Made by a program: the position numbers and the translations under genes. Below the pieces are notes generated by a model. The model did not search any database, was not told where the DNA came from, and saw only the letters and a program-made list of their open reading frames with translations. A stretch of 36,087 bases of DNA from Candidatus Gastranaerophilales bacterium (GTDB taxonomy: Bacteria; Cyanobacteriota; Vampirovibrionia; Gastranaerophilales; Gastranaerophilaceae), in NCBI GenBank assembly GCA_944322835.1, contig CALUQF010000003.1:1-36087 (forward strand), read 5' to 3'. Shown here piece by piece: positions 8,261-16,463 of this stretch. How positions within the stretch are numbered: the stretch's first letter is position 1; each line of letters opens with the position of its first letter.

Positions 8261-9267
8261 TGCTTTGGCTTTGGTTTTTTGTGAGGTAAATCCAGTTTCG
8301 GATTATGATCCGCAATATCGGCAAGGAATGTCGAAATAAACGGAATTACCATATAGTAAATACCGCCGACTATCAAAATTGGTTTTGCAATCTTAAAACC
8401 TTCTATCTGTTTTTCAAGATTAGGGAGACCTTTGTTTGCCTTTTTGAAATTCTCGATAAATTTTTCGGCTGGTTTGTCAAGCAGCTTATCAAATATATAT
8501 CCGCTTATTATACTTAAAAGAGTAGAAATCCCTGCATTATAAATTAAGGCTTTTTTCCTGTTTTCCTCTACTGTATCGCTTCTCTCAATTGAATCAATAA
8601 AGGCAGCCGTGTTGATTATATCGGTTGCTGCAATAATATGCATAGGAAAATTAGAATCTTTGTGTTTATTTGAAAATTTCTGCACACTTTTTTTATCAAG
8701 AACTTTGCCGATATTATGTGCAAGCTTTTCGTTGGCCTTACCTTTGAAAGTCAAATTTTCCTGCTCTTTGCCATTTTGAGGTTTTGGTTTATGAAACAGT
8801 TTTTGCATAATAAACGGCATGCCGGCACAGGTTAAAATAGCTTTAGGGGCCGCAACTACTAATCCGACCCCAAGTTTAAACATTTGGGTTGCAAGAGCAT
8901 AACTCTTAGATTCTTCTAGTTTTTGCGTGCTTTCTCTAAAATTCTTAATCGTGTCCGGCTTTAAATATTTTCGTGGATTTTTGTCTATTTTTTTCATTGC
9001 TTTCATAAGCGGCATCGAAAGAGCTAATGTCAGTAAAAAACCCGCACCGCTTGATGAAATTGATTTGGCACAGGCTAATTTCTTATTCTCTTTATCTGTA
9101 TGCGGAGCTAACCAAATTGAGAGCGGTCTTACTATCGCTGATAAACCCAATGTCGTAGTTGCAGCAAATAACGCACCGTTATCTGCGGCAAACTCCAGCC
9201 CTTTTTTTAAAGGCTTGCTGTTATAAAATCCTTTGAATGAGATATCCCTTTGAGAATTTACTTTCAT
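8257..9267 (-). CDS. Hypothetical membrane protein with N-terminal SFKG motif
   Basis: Unrecognised 336-residue protein. It begins MKVNSQRDISFKGFYNSKP and has several hydrophobic segments: about residues 27-45, 72-92, 128-155, 240-260 and 295-315. Basic loops between them contain KKIDKNPRKYLKPDTIK. It ends in a Lys/Pro/His-rich tail. The layout suggests an integral membrane protein without enzyme motifs. The N-terminal ISFKG resembles SVGFKS and VAFKS at the starts of two other hypotheticals in this window. It overlaps the end of pgi by four bases (convergent), and its start lies 25 bp from the pnuC start (divergent). Confidence 0.75.
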   Translation of the reverse strand: MKVNSQRDISFKGFYNSKPLKKGLEFAADNGALFAATTTLGLSAIVRPLSIWLAPHTDKENKKLACAKSISSSGAGFLLTLALSMPLMKAMKKIDKNPRKYLKPDTIKNFRESTQKLEESKSYALATQMFKLGVGLVVAAPKAILTCAGMPFIMQKLFHKPKPQNGKEQENLTFKGKANEKLAHNIGKVLDKKSVQKFSNKHKDSNFPMHIIAATDIINTAAFIDSIERSDTVEENRKKALIYNAGISTLLSIISGYIFDKLLDKPAEKFIENFKKANKGLPNLEKQIEGFKIAKPILIVGGIYYMVIPFISTFLADIADHNPKLDLPHKKPKPKH

Positions 9268-9291
9268 CTATATTTATTAGATAACATAAAT

Positions 9292-9972
9292 ATGAACAGA
9301 TTAAAACAGAAAAATCTAAAAAATATTGAAATATCTGCTCTTATTTTTATTTATTTGCTGCTTTTTTGTAATGCAGTATTTTTAAAAGATAGTATTGCGG
9401 CAGTAATATCGGCTTTTTTTGGAATAACATATACTGTGCTTGCAGGTAAGGGAAAACCCGTTTGTTATTTGTTTGGACTCACAGGTTCCGGATTTTATGT
9501 TTATTTATCTTATAAAAATGCTTTGTGGGGAAATCTCATTTTATACGCTGCTTACTATATTCCGATGCAAATTCTGGGTTTCTTCAGATGGAACCGCCAT
9601 TTGAAGGAAAACAAGCGTGAGATTATAAAAATTAGTTTAAATATCAGGGAAAGATTAAAATTATTTGCAGTAACATTATTATTAACTCTGGCGGCAACTG
9701 TTTTTTTAGTTTATACTGAGGATAAAAGCCCTTTTATAGACGGAATTACAGCAGTTTTCTCCGTCCTTGGAATGTATTTGACAGTAAGACGCGCTATTGA
9801 ACAGTGGGTTGTATGGATGTTTGTAAACGGCTTATCTGCCTTTATGTGGCTGAAGATAGCAATCAGCGGTGAAAGAGTGTTTTCTACCGTTATTATGTGG
9901 AGTGTCTATTTTATTCTGGCAATTTATTTCTATGTCTGCTGGAGACGAGAGATTAAAAATGATGCTAATTAA
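9292..9972 (+). CDS. pnuC: PnuC-like nicotinamide riboside/mononucleotide transporter
   Basis: PnuC proteins are seven-helix (SWEET-like) facilitators importing NAD precursors such as nicotinamide riboside. This 226-residue polytopic protein shows the family pattern: ITYTVLAGKGKP and YLFGLTGSGFYVYLSY in the first half, and SVLGMYLTVRR..EQWVVWMFVNGLSAFMW in the second, with the Gln-Trp-Trp binding-site region. The ATG at 9292 was preferred to a TTG at 9250 because the extra 14 residues overlap the divergent gene's start and resemble nothing in the family. The true vitamer may differ (for example riboflavin or thiamine in PnuX/PnuT relatives). No riboswitch was seen upstream. Confidence 0.88.
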   Translation: MNRLKQKNLKNIEISALIFIYLLLFCNAVFLKDSIAAVISAFFGITYTVLAGKGKPVCYLFGLTGSGFYVYLSYKNALWGNLILYAAYYIPMQILGFFRWNRHLKENKREIIKISLNIRERLKLFAVTLLLTLAATVFLVYTEDKSPFIDGITAVFSVLGMYLTVRRAIEQWVVWMFVNGLSAFMWLKIAISGERVFSTVIMWSVYFILAIYFYVCWRREIKNDAN

Positions 9973-9982
9973 TGTGTTCAAA

Positions 9983-10062
9983 GAGCCTCCTCTCCTTACA
10001 GGAGAGGATAGAATTTCAATACGAAACGAAGTTGAGTATTAGAAATTCTTGGTGAGGTGGCG
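9983..10062 (-). repeat. Dispersed GC-rich repeat, family A, inverted copy
   Basis: The reverse complement resembles two copies at 11713-11788 and 16059-16132: a CACC..AATTTCTAA block, CAACTT, TTGAAATTCTA, then a C-rich/G-rich hairpin (CCTCTCC / GGAGAGG). Ordinary intergenic sequence continues to 10175. Confidence 0.7.
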
Positions 10063-10175
10063 GTCAAACATTAAGTAAACAATTTTTTTCAGTCCCACTA
10101 AAAAATTATTTTTATCCTCAAAATAACGAAAAAATATGAATGATTAAAACCTGTATTGACTTTTGTTTTTCTGAC

Positions 10176-10250
10176 TGCCCCCTCACCGCATCCGTAGTTT
10201 TCGACGTAGTCTCAAATACGGCTGCTCCTCTCCCGCAGGGTGAGGGATGG
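10176..10250. repeat. Dispersed hairpin repeat, family E, copy 1
   Basis: Arms CCCCCTCACC and GGTGAGGG bracket CGCATCCGTA..CGGCTGCTCCTCTCCCGCAGG. The same plan recurs at 15750-15823. It lies immediately past the stop codon of the glycosyltransferase gene and may act as its terminator or RNA 3' end. Confidence 0.75.
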
Positions 10251-10257
10251 ATAAATC

Positions 10258-11181
10258 TCAACTCTTTAAAGCATATGCAATAATATACTCGTACAATGTA
10301 CCTTTGAGCGCAATATTCTTTTTCTTCCCTGCAAGAACCTTCCATTTGTACGAAAGCTTATGTATCGGAGATATTTTCTTCAACTCCTCAAAACGCTCTG
10401 CAGAATATGTATTTAAGAGTTCTTTTTCCATAATCTGCACCGGAATATATGAAGAATAAAACATCTTATCCCATTCTTTTCTGTTTTCTTCGGAAGAATT
10501 GGCAAGAAGCGTAAAAGCATGAGCATAAAAGAAATAATTTATTACAAAATAATTCTTGCTCCAGTAATTTTCTAAAAACTTTTTCATTTTTGCAATAATT
10601 ATACTGTTTCCTTTAGATGACATAAAATAATTTGTCATTTTCAAATTATCAGCATCATTCTTTTGCTTGTTCTGAAATACAAATAACTCGGACCATTGAA
10701 TATATTCAAGAAGAGGTGCTGTTAAATATACCGTTGAATCAATCCAGCAGCCGCCGTGTTCATACAAAAGCCAGGTTCTTAAAATATCTGCAAAGTGAGC
10801 TTTTGATATTATGCCTTTTTCTTTTAATTCATATATAAAAGAGGGGATTTCTACATAATTCTTTATTGTATCATTATTTAATACTACGTGCTCCAAATCA
10901 CCTTTAAATTTTTCAACACTCGATATACAAGCTTTTACAATCTCCGGAGCGTTGGCTAAACCCCCATCCCAATACTGCCATAGTCTGTATGTTTTGTCTT
11001 TATTTTGCGATGGCTCGGTTTTATGACCCTCAACCTCTCTTATATCCGGTGTTAAAAACCATTGACAAAATTTTCCTTTTAATACGCGTCTTATTTTTTT
11101 ATCAAAAATAAAAATTTCAAGAGAAAGTTTTACAATTGAATTAAGTGCCGGTTTTAATTTTGATACAAAGTTGTTTAGCAT
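10258..11181 (-). CDS. Capsular polysaccharide synthesis-type glycosyltransferase
   Basis: Likely a GT-A-fold sugar transferase of the Caps_synth/GT32-like group acting on surface polysaccharide. Features in order: basic N-terminus; RLWQYWDGGLANAPE (66-80), equivalent to the family IWQ.W..G start; ISKAHFADILRTWLLYEHGG (125-144); then CWIDSTVYL, which supplies the DxD-like metal/nucleotide-sugar site. At 307 residues it is of normal length. It stands alone here, away from the glycan genes at the right end. Donor and acceptor are not predictable. The start ATG at 11181 lacks a strong ribosome site. Confidence 0.85.
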   Translation of the reverse strand: MLNNFVSKLKPALNSIVKLSLEIFIFDKKIRRVLKGKFCQWFLTPDIREVEGHKTEPSQNKDKTYRLWQYWDGGLANAPEIVKACISSVEKFKGDLEHVVLNNDTIKNYVEIPSFIYELKEKGIISKAHFADILRTWLLYEHGGCWIDSTVYLTAPLLEYIQWSELFVFQNKQKNDADNLKMTNYFMSSKGNSIIIAKMKKFLENYWSKNYFVINYFFYAHAFTLLANSSEENRKEWDKMFYSSYIPVQIMEKELLNTYSAERFEELKKISPIHKLSYKWKVLAGKKKNIALKGTLYEYIIAYALKS

Positions 11182-11252
11182 AGATTTTATTTATTTAAAA
11201 GAACAATTTTAAGTTATAAATTTGCTGTATTATCATAATACGATTATTAATT

Positions 11253-11269
11253 CTGTTATGAAACAACAG
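11253..11269. promoter_or_regulatory. Small dyad upstream of the XRE regulator
   Basis: CTGTT-N7-AACAG lies about 75 bp before the regulator's start. XRE repressors often bind such dyads near their own promoter. A TATAAT-like box lies about 20 bp downstream but without a convincing -35. This is a weak, pattern-only call. Confidence 0.25.
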
Positions 11270-11345
11270 TTTTGTCAATACAAACTTCTATAATATAGTG
11301 TGTTATTCCTGATAAAATGACGCTATTCTTAAATATGGTGATAGA

Positions 11346-11672
11346 ATGGGTGAATTAAGCAGAAAAGTAGGAAGGCGAATTAAAGAAATCCGCGAAGGGC
11401 TTAAGATTAAGCAGTATGAGCTTGCGGAAAAACTGGATATGGAACCTTCCAACCTAACAAGGATTGAGAGCGGATACCAGATGCCAAAAGAAGAAAATTT
11501 AGAAAAAATTGCTAGTCTGCTTGGTGTTCGTGTAAAGGATTTGTTTGATTTTGATGAAGAATATACACGGGAAGATTTAATTTTAAAAATTGTATCAATA
11601 CTAAAAAATTCCGATATTGTTGAACTTGAATATGTTTATAAATTGGTTTCGGAATTGAAAAAGATGAAATAG
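11346..11672 (+). CDS. XRE-family helix-turn-helix regulator
   Basis: A 108-residue DNA-binding protein. Residues about 9-66 form a Cro/CI-type HTH: VGRRIKEIREGLKIKQYELAEKL is helix 1-2, EPSNLTRIESGYQMP is the recognition helix and turn, and LEKIASLLGVRVKDLFDF closes the domain. A short charged C-terminal helix (EDLILKIVSILKNSDIVELE) may dimerise. It has no phage or toxin partner next to it, so it may be a stand-alone regulator. Repeat-rich non-coding DNA follows. Confidence 0.9.
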   Translation: MGELSRKVGRRIKEIREGLKIKQYELAEKLDMEPSNLTRIESGYQMPKEENLEKIASLLGVRVKDLFDFDEEYTREDLILKIVSILKNSDIVELEYVYKLVSELKKMK

Positions 11673-12094
11673 AATGTAGGTTGGGTGAAACCCAACAATA
11701 ACATTATTAATTAACCCCCACCCGAATTTCTAAGTTTCGCCTTAAGGCTCAACTTGAAATTCTACCCTCCCCGCTGGAGAGGGGTAGGCTGTACGCTAGG
11801 CGTGGCGCTAGCTTCGTAGGTTGGGTGAAACCCAACAACTTTTTATGAGCCATGGAGATTCTTCAGTCGCTCCCGCTCTCTCAGAATGATGATACGCTAG
11901 AAGGCAGACCTACCAGCCATTTACATTTACTCCCCCAGAATGACGCAAATCCCATAAGTTTGACATCTCTGCCCGACAAAAAATTCCCCTAAACTTATAA
12001 ACTCCTCAACCAACCCATTACCTCCACCCGAATTTTTAAGTTTTACCTTTAAGCCTACTCGCCTTCAGCTGGCAGGATGTGGTAAATCATAGAT
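11673..12094. repeat. Repeat-filled intergenic region
   Basis: No gene. Two copies of GTAGGTTGGGTGAAACCCAA (starting 11676 and 11816), each a GTTGGGT/ACCCAAC hairpin, flank a family A repeat at 11713-11788. A partial family A start (CCACCCGAATTTTTAAG) lies at about 12027. The region ends in the palindrome at 12076-12104. Base composition is visibly richer in G+C than the neighbouring genes. Confidence 0.75.
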
Positions 12095-12104
12095 TTACTG
12101 CATC
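12076..12104. repeat. Palindromic repeat overlapping the bcp 3' end
   Basis: GATGTGGTAAATC-N3-GATTTACTGCATC, the third member of the family at 5971-5999 and 15845-15873. The right arm supplies the bcp stop codon and its last two codons. Confidence 0.8.
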
Positions 12105-12541
12105 AGAAACTTAAGTATTTCATCCACATGCCCTTTGACTTTTACCTTTCTCCACTCTTTTTCAATTTCACCATCCGCTGAAATTATGAAAGTTGAGCGC
12201 TCAATCCCCATATATTTTCTGCCGTACATTGATTTTTCTTTCCAGACTTCAAAAGCCTCTGCCAGTTTATGTTCTGTATCAGAAAGCAAGATAAAATTCA
12301 AATCCTGTTTTTCTTTGAACTTTTGATGGCTCTTTATGCTGTCAGGACTTACGCCTATAATAGTTGCTTTAGAAGTCAGGCGGTTCATGTTATCTCGAAA
12401 ATCGCAAGCTTCTTGAGTGCAGCCGGAGGTATTATCCTTTGGATAAAAATATAAAACAATACGTTTTCCTATGAAATTATTTAAAGAATATTCTTTTTCT
12501 TCGCCATTAATATCAAGTCCGTTTAGTTTTATATTTTGCAT
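12095..12541 (-). CDS. bcp: Thioredoxin-dependent thiol peroxidase (PrxQ/BCP)
   Basis: Reduces hydrogen peroxide and organic hydroperoxides using thioredoxin. The 148-residue protein has the peroxiredoxin active site YFYPKDNTSGCTQEACDF: peroxidatic Cys41 and resolving Cys46 five residues later, which is the BCP/PrxQ arrangement. GVSPDS and the later R-S-T-F-I-I strand also match. The start has AGGGGGAAA upstream. Its C-terminus (LKFLMQ) and stop run into a dispersed palindromic repeat, so the last residues may be repeat-derived. It is divergent from the MATE gene. Confidence 0.95.
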   Translation of the reverse strand: MQNIKLNGLDINGEEKEYSLNNFIGKRIVLYFYPKDNTSGCTQEACDFRDNMNRLTSKATIIGVSPDSIKSHQKFKEKQDLNFILLSDTEHKLAEAFEVWKEKSMYGRKYMGIERSTFIISADGEIEKEWRKVKVKGHVDEILKFLMQ

Positions 12542-12626
12542 AATATTTCCCCCTTCATGTTTGCCCCTTCAGGTTTATTATAAAATAAAAATTTTTCATT
12601 TATAATAAATAAAAAGGCTAGTTGAA

Positions 12627-14006
12627 ATGATAAATGATTTGACAAAGGGAGCACCCGTAAAATTAATGCTGCTGTTCTCTGTACCGCTTCTTATAGGTAA
12701 TATTTTTCAGCAGTTTTATAATATAGCAGATATAATAATTGTAGGAAGAACGCTAGGTATGAAGGCTCTGGCTTCTGTCGGAGCAGTTTCTCCGCTGTTT
12801 TTTCTTATTATGTTTATAATTGTAGGCCTAACGAGCGGGTTTTCTGTTATAACAGGGCAAAGATTCGGGGCTAAGGATTATGACGGAGTCAGGCGTTCTG
12901 TTACAATGTCAACAATTTTGAGTTTTTTATTTACGGCAGTTTTTACTATATTCTGTGCTGTTTTTATGAATCAACTCTTATTTTTGATGAATGTGCCTAA
13001 AGAAATTTATCATGACGCCTTCTGGTATATTGAAATTGTAGTTTTAGGGCTTTTTGTCGCAAATTTCTATAATCTGCTTGCAAATATTATAAGAGCTCTT
13101 GGCGATAGCATGACACCTCTTTATTGCCTTATTATTGCATCTGTTTTGAATATATTATTTGCCTTACTATTTATTATAGAATTCCACTGGGGCGTTCCGG
13201 GCTCTGCTGTTGCGCTGGTTCTTTCACAGGCAGTATCCGGACTTTTGTGTGTATGGTATATGAAAAAACATTTTCCTATACTGCACCTTAAAAAAGAAGA
13301 TTGGATTTTTGACTGGAGGCGGGATTACGGATTTGCGTACGAACATTTAAGAGTTGGAATTCCTATGGCTATTCAGTTTGCAATTTTAGGATTAAGTATT
13401 TTAATTATTCAAAGTGTCTGCAATAGTTTTGGAGCCGATGTTATAGCTGCATTTACGGCAGCTTTAAGAATAGAGCAGATAGCAACACTACCTATGATAT
13501 CATTTGGTGTTGCTTTAGCCTCATATGTTGCTCAAAATTTTGGTGCGTGCCATTTTTCAAGAATAAGATACGGAGTTAAAAAAGCTTCGCTTATTAATGT
13601 AGGTTTAAGTATTTTTATGGCTGTTATTATGCATTTTTGGGGCGGACATTTTGTAAGGATTTTTGTCGGAAGCGGCAATGAACATGTAGTAAAAATTGCG
13701 CACGACTATCTATTTATAAGTTCATTATTTTATTTCTTCCTTGCTCAGATATTTATTTACAGAAATGCTCTTCAAGGTTTGGGACGCGCTACAATACCTA
13801 TGCTTGCTGCTGTCGGCGAACTTATGATGCGCTCTTTTGCAGCAGTCTTTCTTGCCGTTAGAATAAGTTATTACGGTGTATTCTTTGCCGGGCCGATTGC
13901 CTGGGTAGCAGCTTCACTGGTATTAGCCGTAGGGTATTATTCTACAATAAAACAATTTATATATAAAACACAGCAAAAACTTCGAAGTGAAAGAAATAAA
14001 GCTTAA
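12627..14006 (+). CDS. MATE-family efflux transporter
   Basis: A 459-residue polytopic protein with about 12 hydrophobic helices. It begins with the MATE signature region PLLIGNIFQQFYNIADIIIVG and has the pseudo-repeat in the second half (GIPMAIQFAILGLSILIIQ ... LRIEQIATLPMISFGVALASYVAQNFG). Members are Na+- or H+-coupled exporters of cationic drugs and metabolites. It resembles the NorM/DinF-type Firmicute cluster, but the substrate is unknown. The ribosome site is weak (AAGG). The stop overlaps the convergent 65-residue gene by four bases. Confidence 0.93.
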   Translation: MINDLTKGAPVKLMLLFSVPLLIGNIFQQFYNIADIIIVGRTLGMKALASVGAVSPLFFLIMFIIVGLTSGFSVITGQRFGAKDYDGVRRSVTMSTILSFLFTAVFTIFCAVFMNQLLFLMNVPKEIYHDAFWYIEIVVLGLFVANFYNLLANIIRALGDSMTPLYCLIIASVLNILFALLFIIEFHWGVPGSAVALVLSQAVSGLLCVWYMKKHFPILHLKKEDWIFDWRRDYGFAYEHLRVGIPMAIQFAILGLSILIIQSVCNSFGADVIAAFTAALRIEQIATLPMISFGVALASYVAQNFGACHFSRIRYGVKKASLINVGLSIFMAVIMHFWGGHFVRIFVGSGNEHVVKIAHDYLFISSLFYFFLAQIFIYRNALQGLGRATIPMLAAVGELMMRSFAAVFLAVRISYYGVFFAGPIAWVAASLVLAVGYYSTIKQFIYKTQQKLRSERNKA

Positions 14007-14200
14007 CCGCGTTTTACAACTGTTGCAATAAGTTCTCCATAGCTGTTGAAGCAGCCGTTTGTTTCTTTAATTTCATAAGAAATATCGCTATCAGAGGCTT
14101 TTTCATTTTTAGCAAAAGCTTCTGCACTTTCTAAATCCTTGAATTCACCGGCCATATCCGGTTCAAAATATGATGGTTTATCTATATATACCTGATACAT
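14003..14200 (-). CDS. Small hypothetical protein (65 aa)
   Basis: Soluble acidic 65-residue protein (MYQVYIDKPSYFEPDMAGEF...IATVVKRG) with a plausible beta-alpha-beta pattern: YQVYID strand, LESAEAFAKNEKA helix, SYEIKET strand, and GELIATVVKR strand. One Cys in the centre. Function unknown. The excellent Shine-Dalgarno AAGGAGG before the ATG makes it a real gene. Confidence 0.75.
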   Translation of the reverse strand: MYQVYIDKPSYFEPDMAGEFKDLESAEAFAKNEKASDSDISYEIKETNGCFNSYGELIATVVKRG

Positions 14201-14293
14201 AATCTATTCCTCCTTATTTTCACTCTACGCCGGATAGAATAATTAGTCAAGAAATATTAGGTGTAGATTTAGTATGCAGTAAGTCATAACCAA

Positions 14294-15124
14294 CTATCCG
14301 AGCATAGCAACGTTTGTTTTACCAAACTTTGCTGACATATCATCAATATGGTGAATTAAATAAACGTAAGGTTCTAAATCTTTTTCATTTAAATCAACTA
14401 TTGCACCCCACTCTATACGTCCGTGGTGTGCGGCTATCATTTTGGCGACACGTTTAAATCCTGCTGTCATACAGATAGAAAATCCGTATTGCGAATGAGA
14501 TATCCACTCTTTTCTGAAATTCTCATCGTAATCAATAAGCCCGGACTCTGTATCTACGGTATATTCAAAGATTTTTCCGATATCGTGCAAAAGACAAGCT
14601 GCAAAAACTTCGTCCTGACGAACTTTCTGGAAAAATATTTCTAAATTCTTTTCTGCATATTTTAAACATTCCAGGGTATGAACCATCAAACCGCCGATGT
14701 AGTTATGGTGCATTAGTTTTGCGGCAGGCGAAATCATGAGTTTCTCTTTGTTATCCGAATATATTTTAGATACAAAATTCTTTAAATTCTCATCTTTAAT
14801 CTTATTAATGTATTCTTCCAATTCAGAATAAACTTTTTCCTGTTCTTCTTTATCTATACCGGTTTTTGCTTCTTTAATCAGTTCAAGAGAGGATACAAGA
14901 CAGTTATTATATCTTTCATTAAATGAGCCGGATACTATTTTCAGCTGGTTTCCGCATCTAAACAGTTTCATATCCATTCTGTTAAGAGCTTCTTCCCACA
15001 AAATACAGTTTAAAAATTCACCTGTTTTGGGGTCCTTCAACTGTAATTTACCCATTTTTGAACCCGATTTTGTATCGCCGATTGCAAAAGTAACAACCTC
15101 ATATATAATATCTGTACTGAACAT
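14294..15124 (-). CDS. YhaM-like 3'-5' exoribonuclease (OB fold + HD domain)
   Basis: Resembles the YhaM/CBF1 family, metal-dependent 3'-5' exonucleases. The N-terminal ~90 residues look like an OB nucleic-acid-binding fold (GKLQLKDPKTGEFLNCILW). An HD domain follows with HHNYIGGLMVHTLECL (His149), ACLLHDIGKIFEY (His180-Asp181), ISHSQYG (His210), AAHHGRIEWG (His233/234) and HHIDDMSAKF (Asp261), so the metal ligands are intact. At 276 residues it is slightly shorter than the ~315 of Bacillus YhaM and ends soon after the last HD helix. The start has AGGAGAAAT upstream. Confidence 0.85.
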   Translation of the reverse strand: MFSTDIIYEVVTFAIGDTKSGSKMGKLQLKDPKTGEFLNCILWEEALNRMDMKLFRCGNQLKIVSGSFNERYNNCLVSSLELIKEAKTGIDKEEQEKVYSELEEYINKIKDENLKNFVSKIYSDNKEKLMISPAAKLMHHNYIGGLMVHTLECLKYAEKNLEIFFQKVRQDEVFAACLLHDIGKIFEYTVDTESGLIDYDENFRKEWISHSQYGFSICMTAGFKRVAKMIAAHHGRIEWGAIVDLNEKDLEPYVYLIHHIDDMSAKFGKTNVAMLG

Positions 15125-15178
15125 TATAAATTTCTCCTGATTATTGTTTGATTATATCACACATTATCCCTAAACACC

Positions 15179-15208
15179 AAAAAAGATGAATTGATAATCC
15201 AATTCATC
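15179..15208 (-). terminator. Rho-independent terminator
   Basis: On the minus strand GATGAATTG-N6-CAATTCATC is followed by CTTTTTTGG. It closes the small gene at 15238-15567 and separates it from the YhaM-like gene. Confidence 0.85.
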
Positions 15209-15237
15209 CAATCTGTCAGAAAACAAAAAGCATTTTC

Positions 15238-15567
15238 TTATTTTTTCTTTCTGTACTTGCTTTCTTCTTCGTCCACCTGGTCAAGTACATTTCCTGCCGC
15301 GCCTCCGAGTGCTCCGAATGTGGCGGCGTAAGCTCCGTATGCAATAGGTGCTGCAAGTCCGCCTGATAATACCGATATCAAACCTAATGCGCCTACTCCT
15401 ATTAAGGCTCCAAGACCGGCTCCTTTTACGGCTTTGCTTTTGAAGGCAACAGTGTCTGTTTTCGGTTCATCAAGATGGAGATTTGGAGAGCTTGTTTTAC
15501 ATTGCCTGTTGGCAATTCTCAAGTTCGAATTAACTGCCCCGCCATTTTGGATGGCATAAATTCTCAT
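15238..15567 (-). CDS. Glycine-zipper small membrane-associated protein
   Basis: A 109-residue protein beginning MRIYAIQNGG. A polar N-terminal half contains two Cys-free stretches and one Cys (NRQCKTS). An FKS motif (VAFKSKAV, about residues 42-49) precedes a small-residue hydrophobic segment, AGLGALIGVGALGLISVLSG.. then GAYAATFGALGGAAGNV, typical of glycine-zipper membrane insertion. It ends in a charged tail (DEEESKYRKKK). ATG 15567 was chosen over upstream ATGs because AGAGAGG is nine bases away and the start then matches the MRISLIQN start of the gene at 20091-20828. Function unknown. Confidence 0.7.
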   Translation of the reverse strand: MRIYAIQNGGAVNSNLRIANRQCKTSSPNLHLDEPKTDTVAFKSKAVKGAGLGALIGVGALGLISVLSGGLAAPIAYGAYAATFGALGGAAGNVLDQVDEEESKYRKKK

Positions 15568-15599
15568 AATCATATACCTCTCTTTTAACACACGCATGC

Positions 15600-15628
15600 A
15601 CATTACAATAAAAACGCTGTTTTGTCAA
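15600..15628 (-). promoter_or_regulatory. Sigma70-type promoter for the glycine-zipper gene
   Basis: On the minus strand a consensus TTGACA is followed by 17 bases and TAATGT. The -10 is only a partial match. It lies about 35 bp upstream of the chosen start. Confidence 0.5.
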
Positions 15629-15749
15629 GCCTTTTGTTATAATTGTTTACATATTAGACACACTACTGGCCGAGATAAATTTATAAACAAATATTGTATA
15701 CTACGACATATTTGCAATTGCGGAATATTATAGGATGTATAGGCATAAA
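15629..15749. other. Intergenic spacer, no feature seen
   Basis: AT-rich sequence between the promoter above and the repeat cluster. No supported gene or structure. Confidence 0.4.
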
Positions 15750-15823
15750 AAGGCCCCCTCACCCGCATCCGTAATTCGCTAACGCTCAAACGGCTGCTCC
15801 CTCTCCCGCAAGGTGCGAGGGGC
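15750..15823. repeat. Dispersed hairpin repeat, family E, copy 2
   Basis: GGCCCCCTCACCC ... GGTGCGAGGGGCC with the same interior (GCATCCGTAA..CGGCTGCTCCCTCTCCCGCA) as the copy at 10176-10250. Confidence 0.75.
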
Positions 15824-15840
15824 CTATTACGCCAAATCTT

Positions 15841-15934
15841 GTAGAATGTGGTAAATCTGTGATTTACCGCATCAAAAACATAAATTATGTTTCGGTAATC
15901 AAAGCTTACCAAAACCTACAGAACTTCAAGCCTG
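15841..15934. repeat. Dispersed palindromic element, copy 2
   Basis: Reverse-oriented match to 5915-6005, including the hairpin at 15845-15873 (GTGGTAAATC / GATTTACCGCATC) and the outer TTCGGTAATC and CCAAAACCTACA blocks. Confidence 0.8.
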
Positions 15935-15949
15935 TAATTCCGTGCCTTG

Positions 15950-15984
15950 TCATTGCGAGAGCGATTAGCTCGAAGCAATCCAGC
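15950..15984. repeat. GTCATTGCGAG...GAAGCAATCCAG palindromic repeat
   Basis: GTCATTGCGAGAGCGATTAG followed by CTCGAAGCAATCCAG. This is the short imperfect palindrome found scattered between genes in many unrelated bacteria. Confidence 0.7.
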
Positions 15985-16463
15985 CGATTATTAACTATAT
16001 TATTTTTAAAGATTAGTTGCGTAGGGTAGACTGAAGTCTACCTTAATTATTAACGAACTAACCCCCACCCGAATTTCTAAGTTTCGCCGTAGGGCTCAAC
16101 TTGAAATTCTACCCTCCCCCTCGGAGAGGGAATTCGCGCTACGCCAGACGTGGAACCTACCCGCCCCGCCAGATTGACCTCTGCGTGGGAGCGGATTTGC
16201 GGATGGACGGGGGTAAATGTATAGTCCGAATTGCGGACAGATGGAGCCGGCTAAACCGTTAGATTTAAAGGCGGAACGTTGTGAGCGTGGAGTAAATCCA
16301 AAACAGGGCCGAAATCTTTAATTTCGGGGAGGGGTCCTATACAGATGTTGTATTAGTATTTTTTACTCCTAAAAATTATCTTGGACAGTTGTGCATATTA
16401 GACAGTCAGATTATGCTTATGTGTAATTACAAATTCCATACTTAATTCTATCATATACTTGCT
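15985..16463. repeat. Repeat-rich intergenic DNA including family A copy (16059-16132)
   Basis: No gene. Contains GTAGGGTAGACTGAAGTCTACC (16021-16042, hairpin), then a family A repeat nearly identical to 11713-11788. A GC-rich tract of about 200 bp follows, with small hairpins GTCCG/CGGAC (~16222-16236) and CCGAAAT/ATTTCGG (~16308-16326). The last 120 bp are AT-rich and presumably hold the promoter of the next gene, but no clear boxes were identified. Confidence 0.65.

Noticed and set aside
10118-10345. Minus-strand open frame of 75 codons
   Set aside because: Runs from the end of the glycosyltransferase gene in another frame into the family E repeat.
15637-15912. Minus-strand open frame of 91 codons in the repeat cluster
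   Set aside because: It is made of family E and palindromic repeat sequence, has no ribosome site and matches no family.
16140-16340. Structured non-coding RNA in the GC-rich tract
   Set aside because: Small hairpins only; no tRNA, SRP, tmRNA or RNase P signature could be traced by eye.
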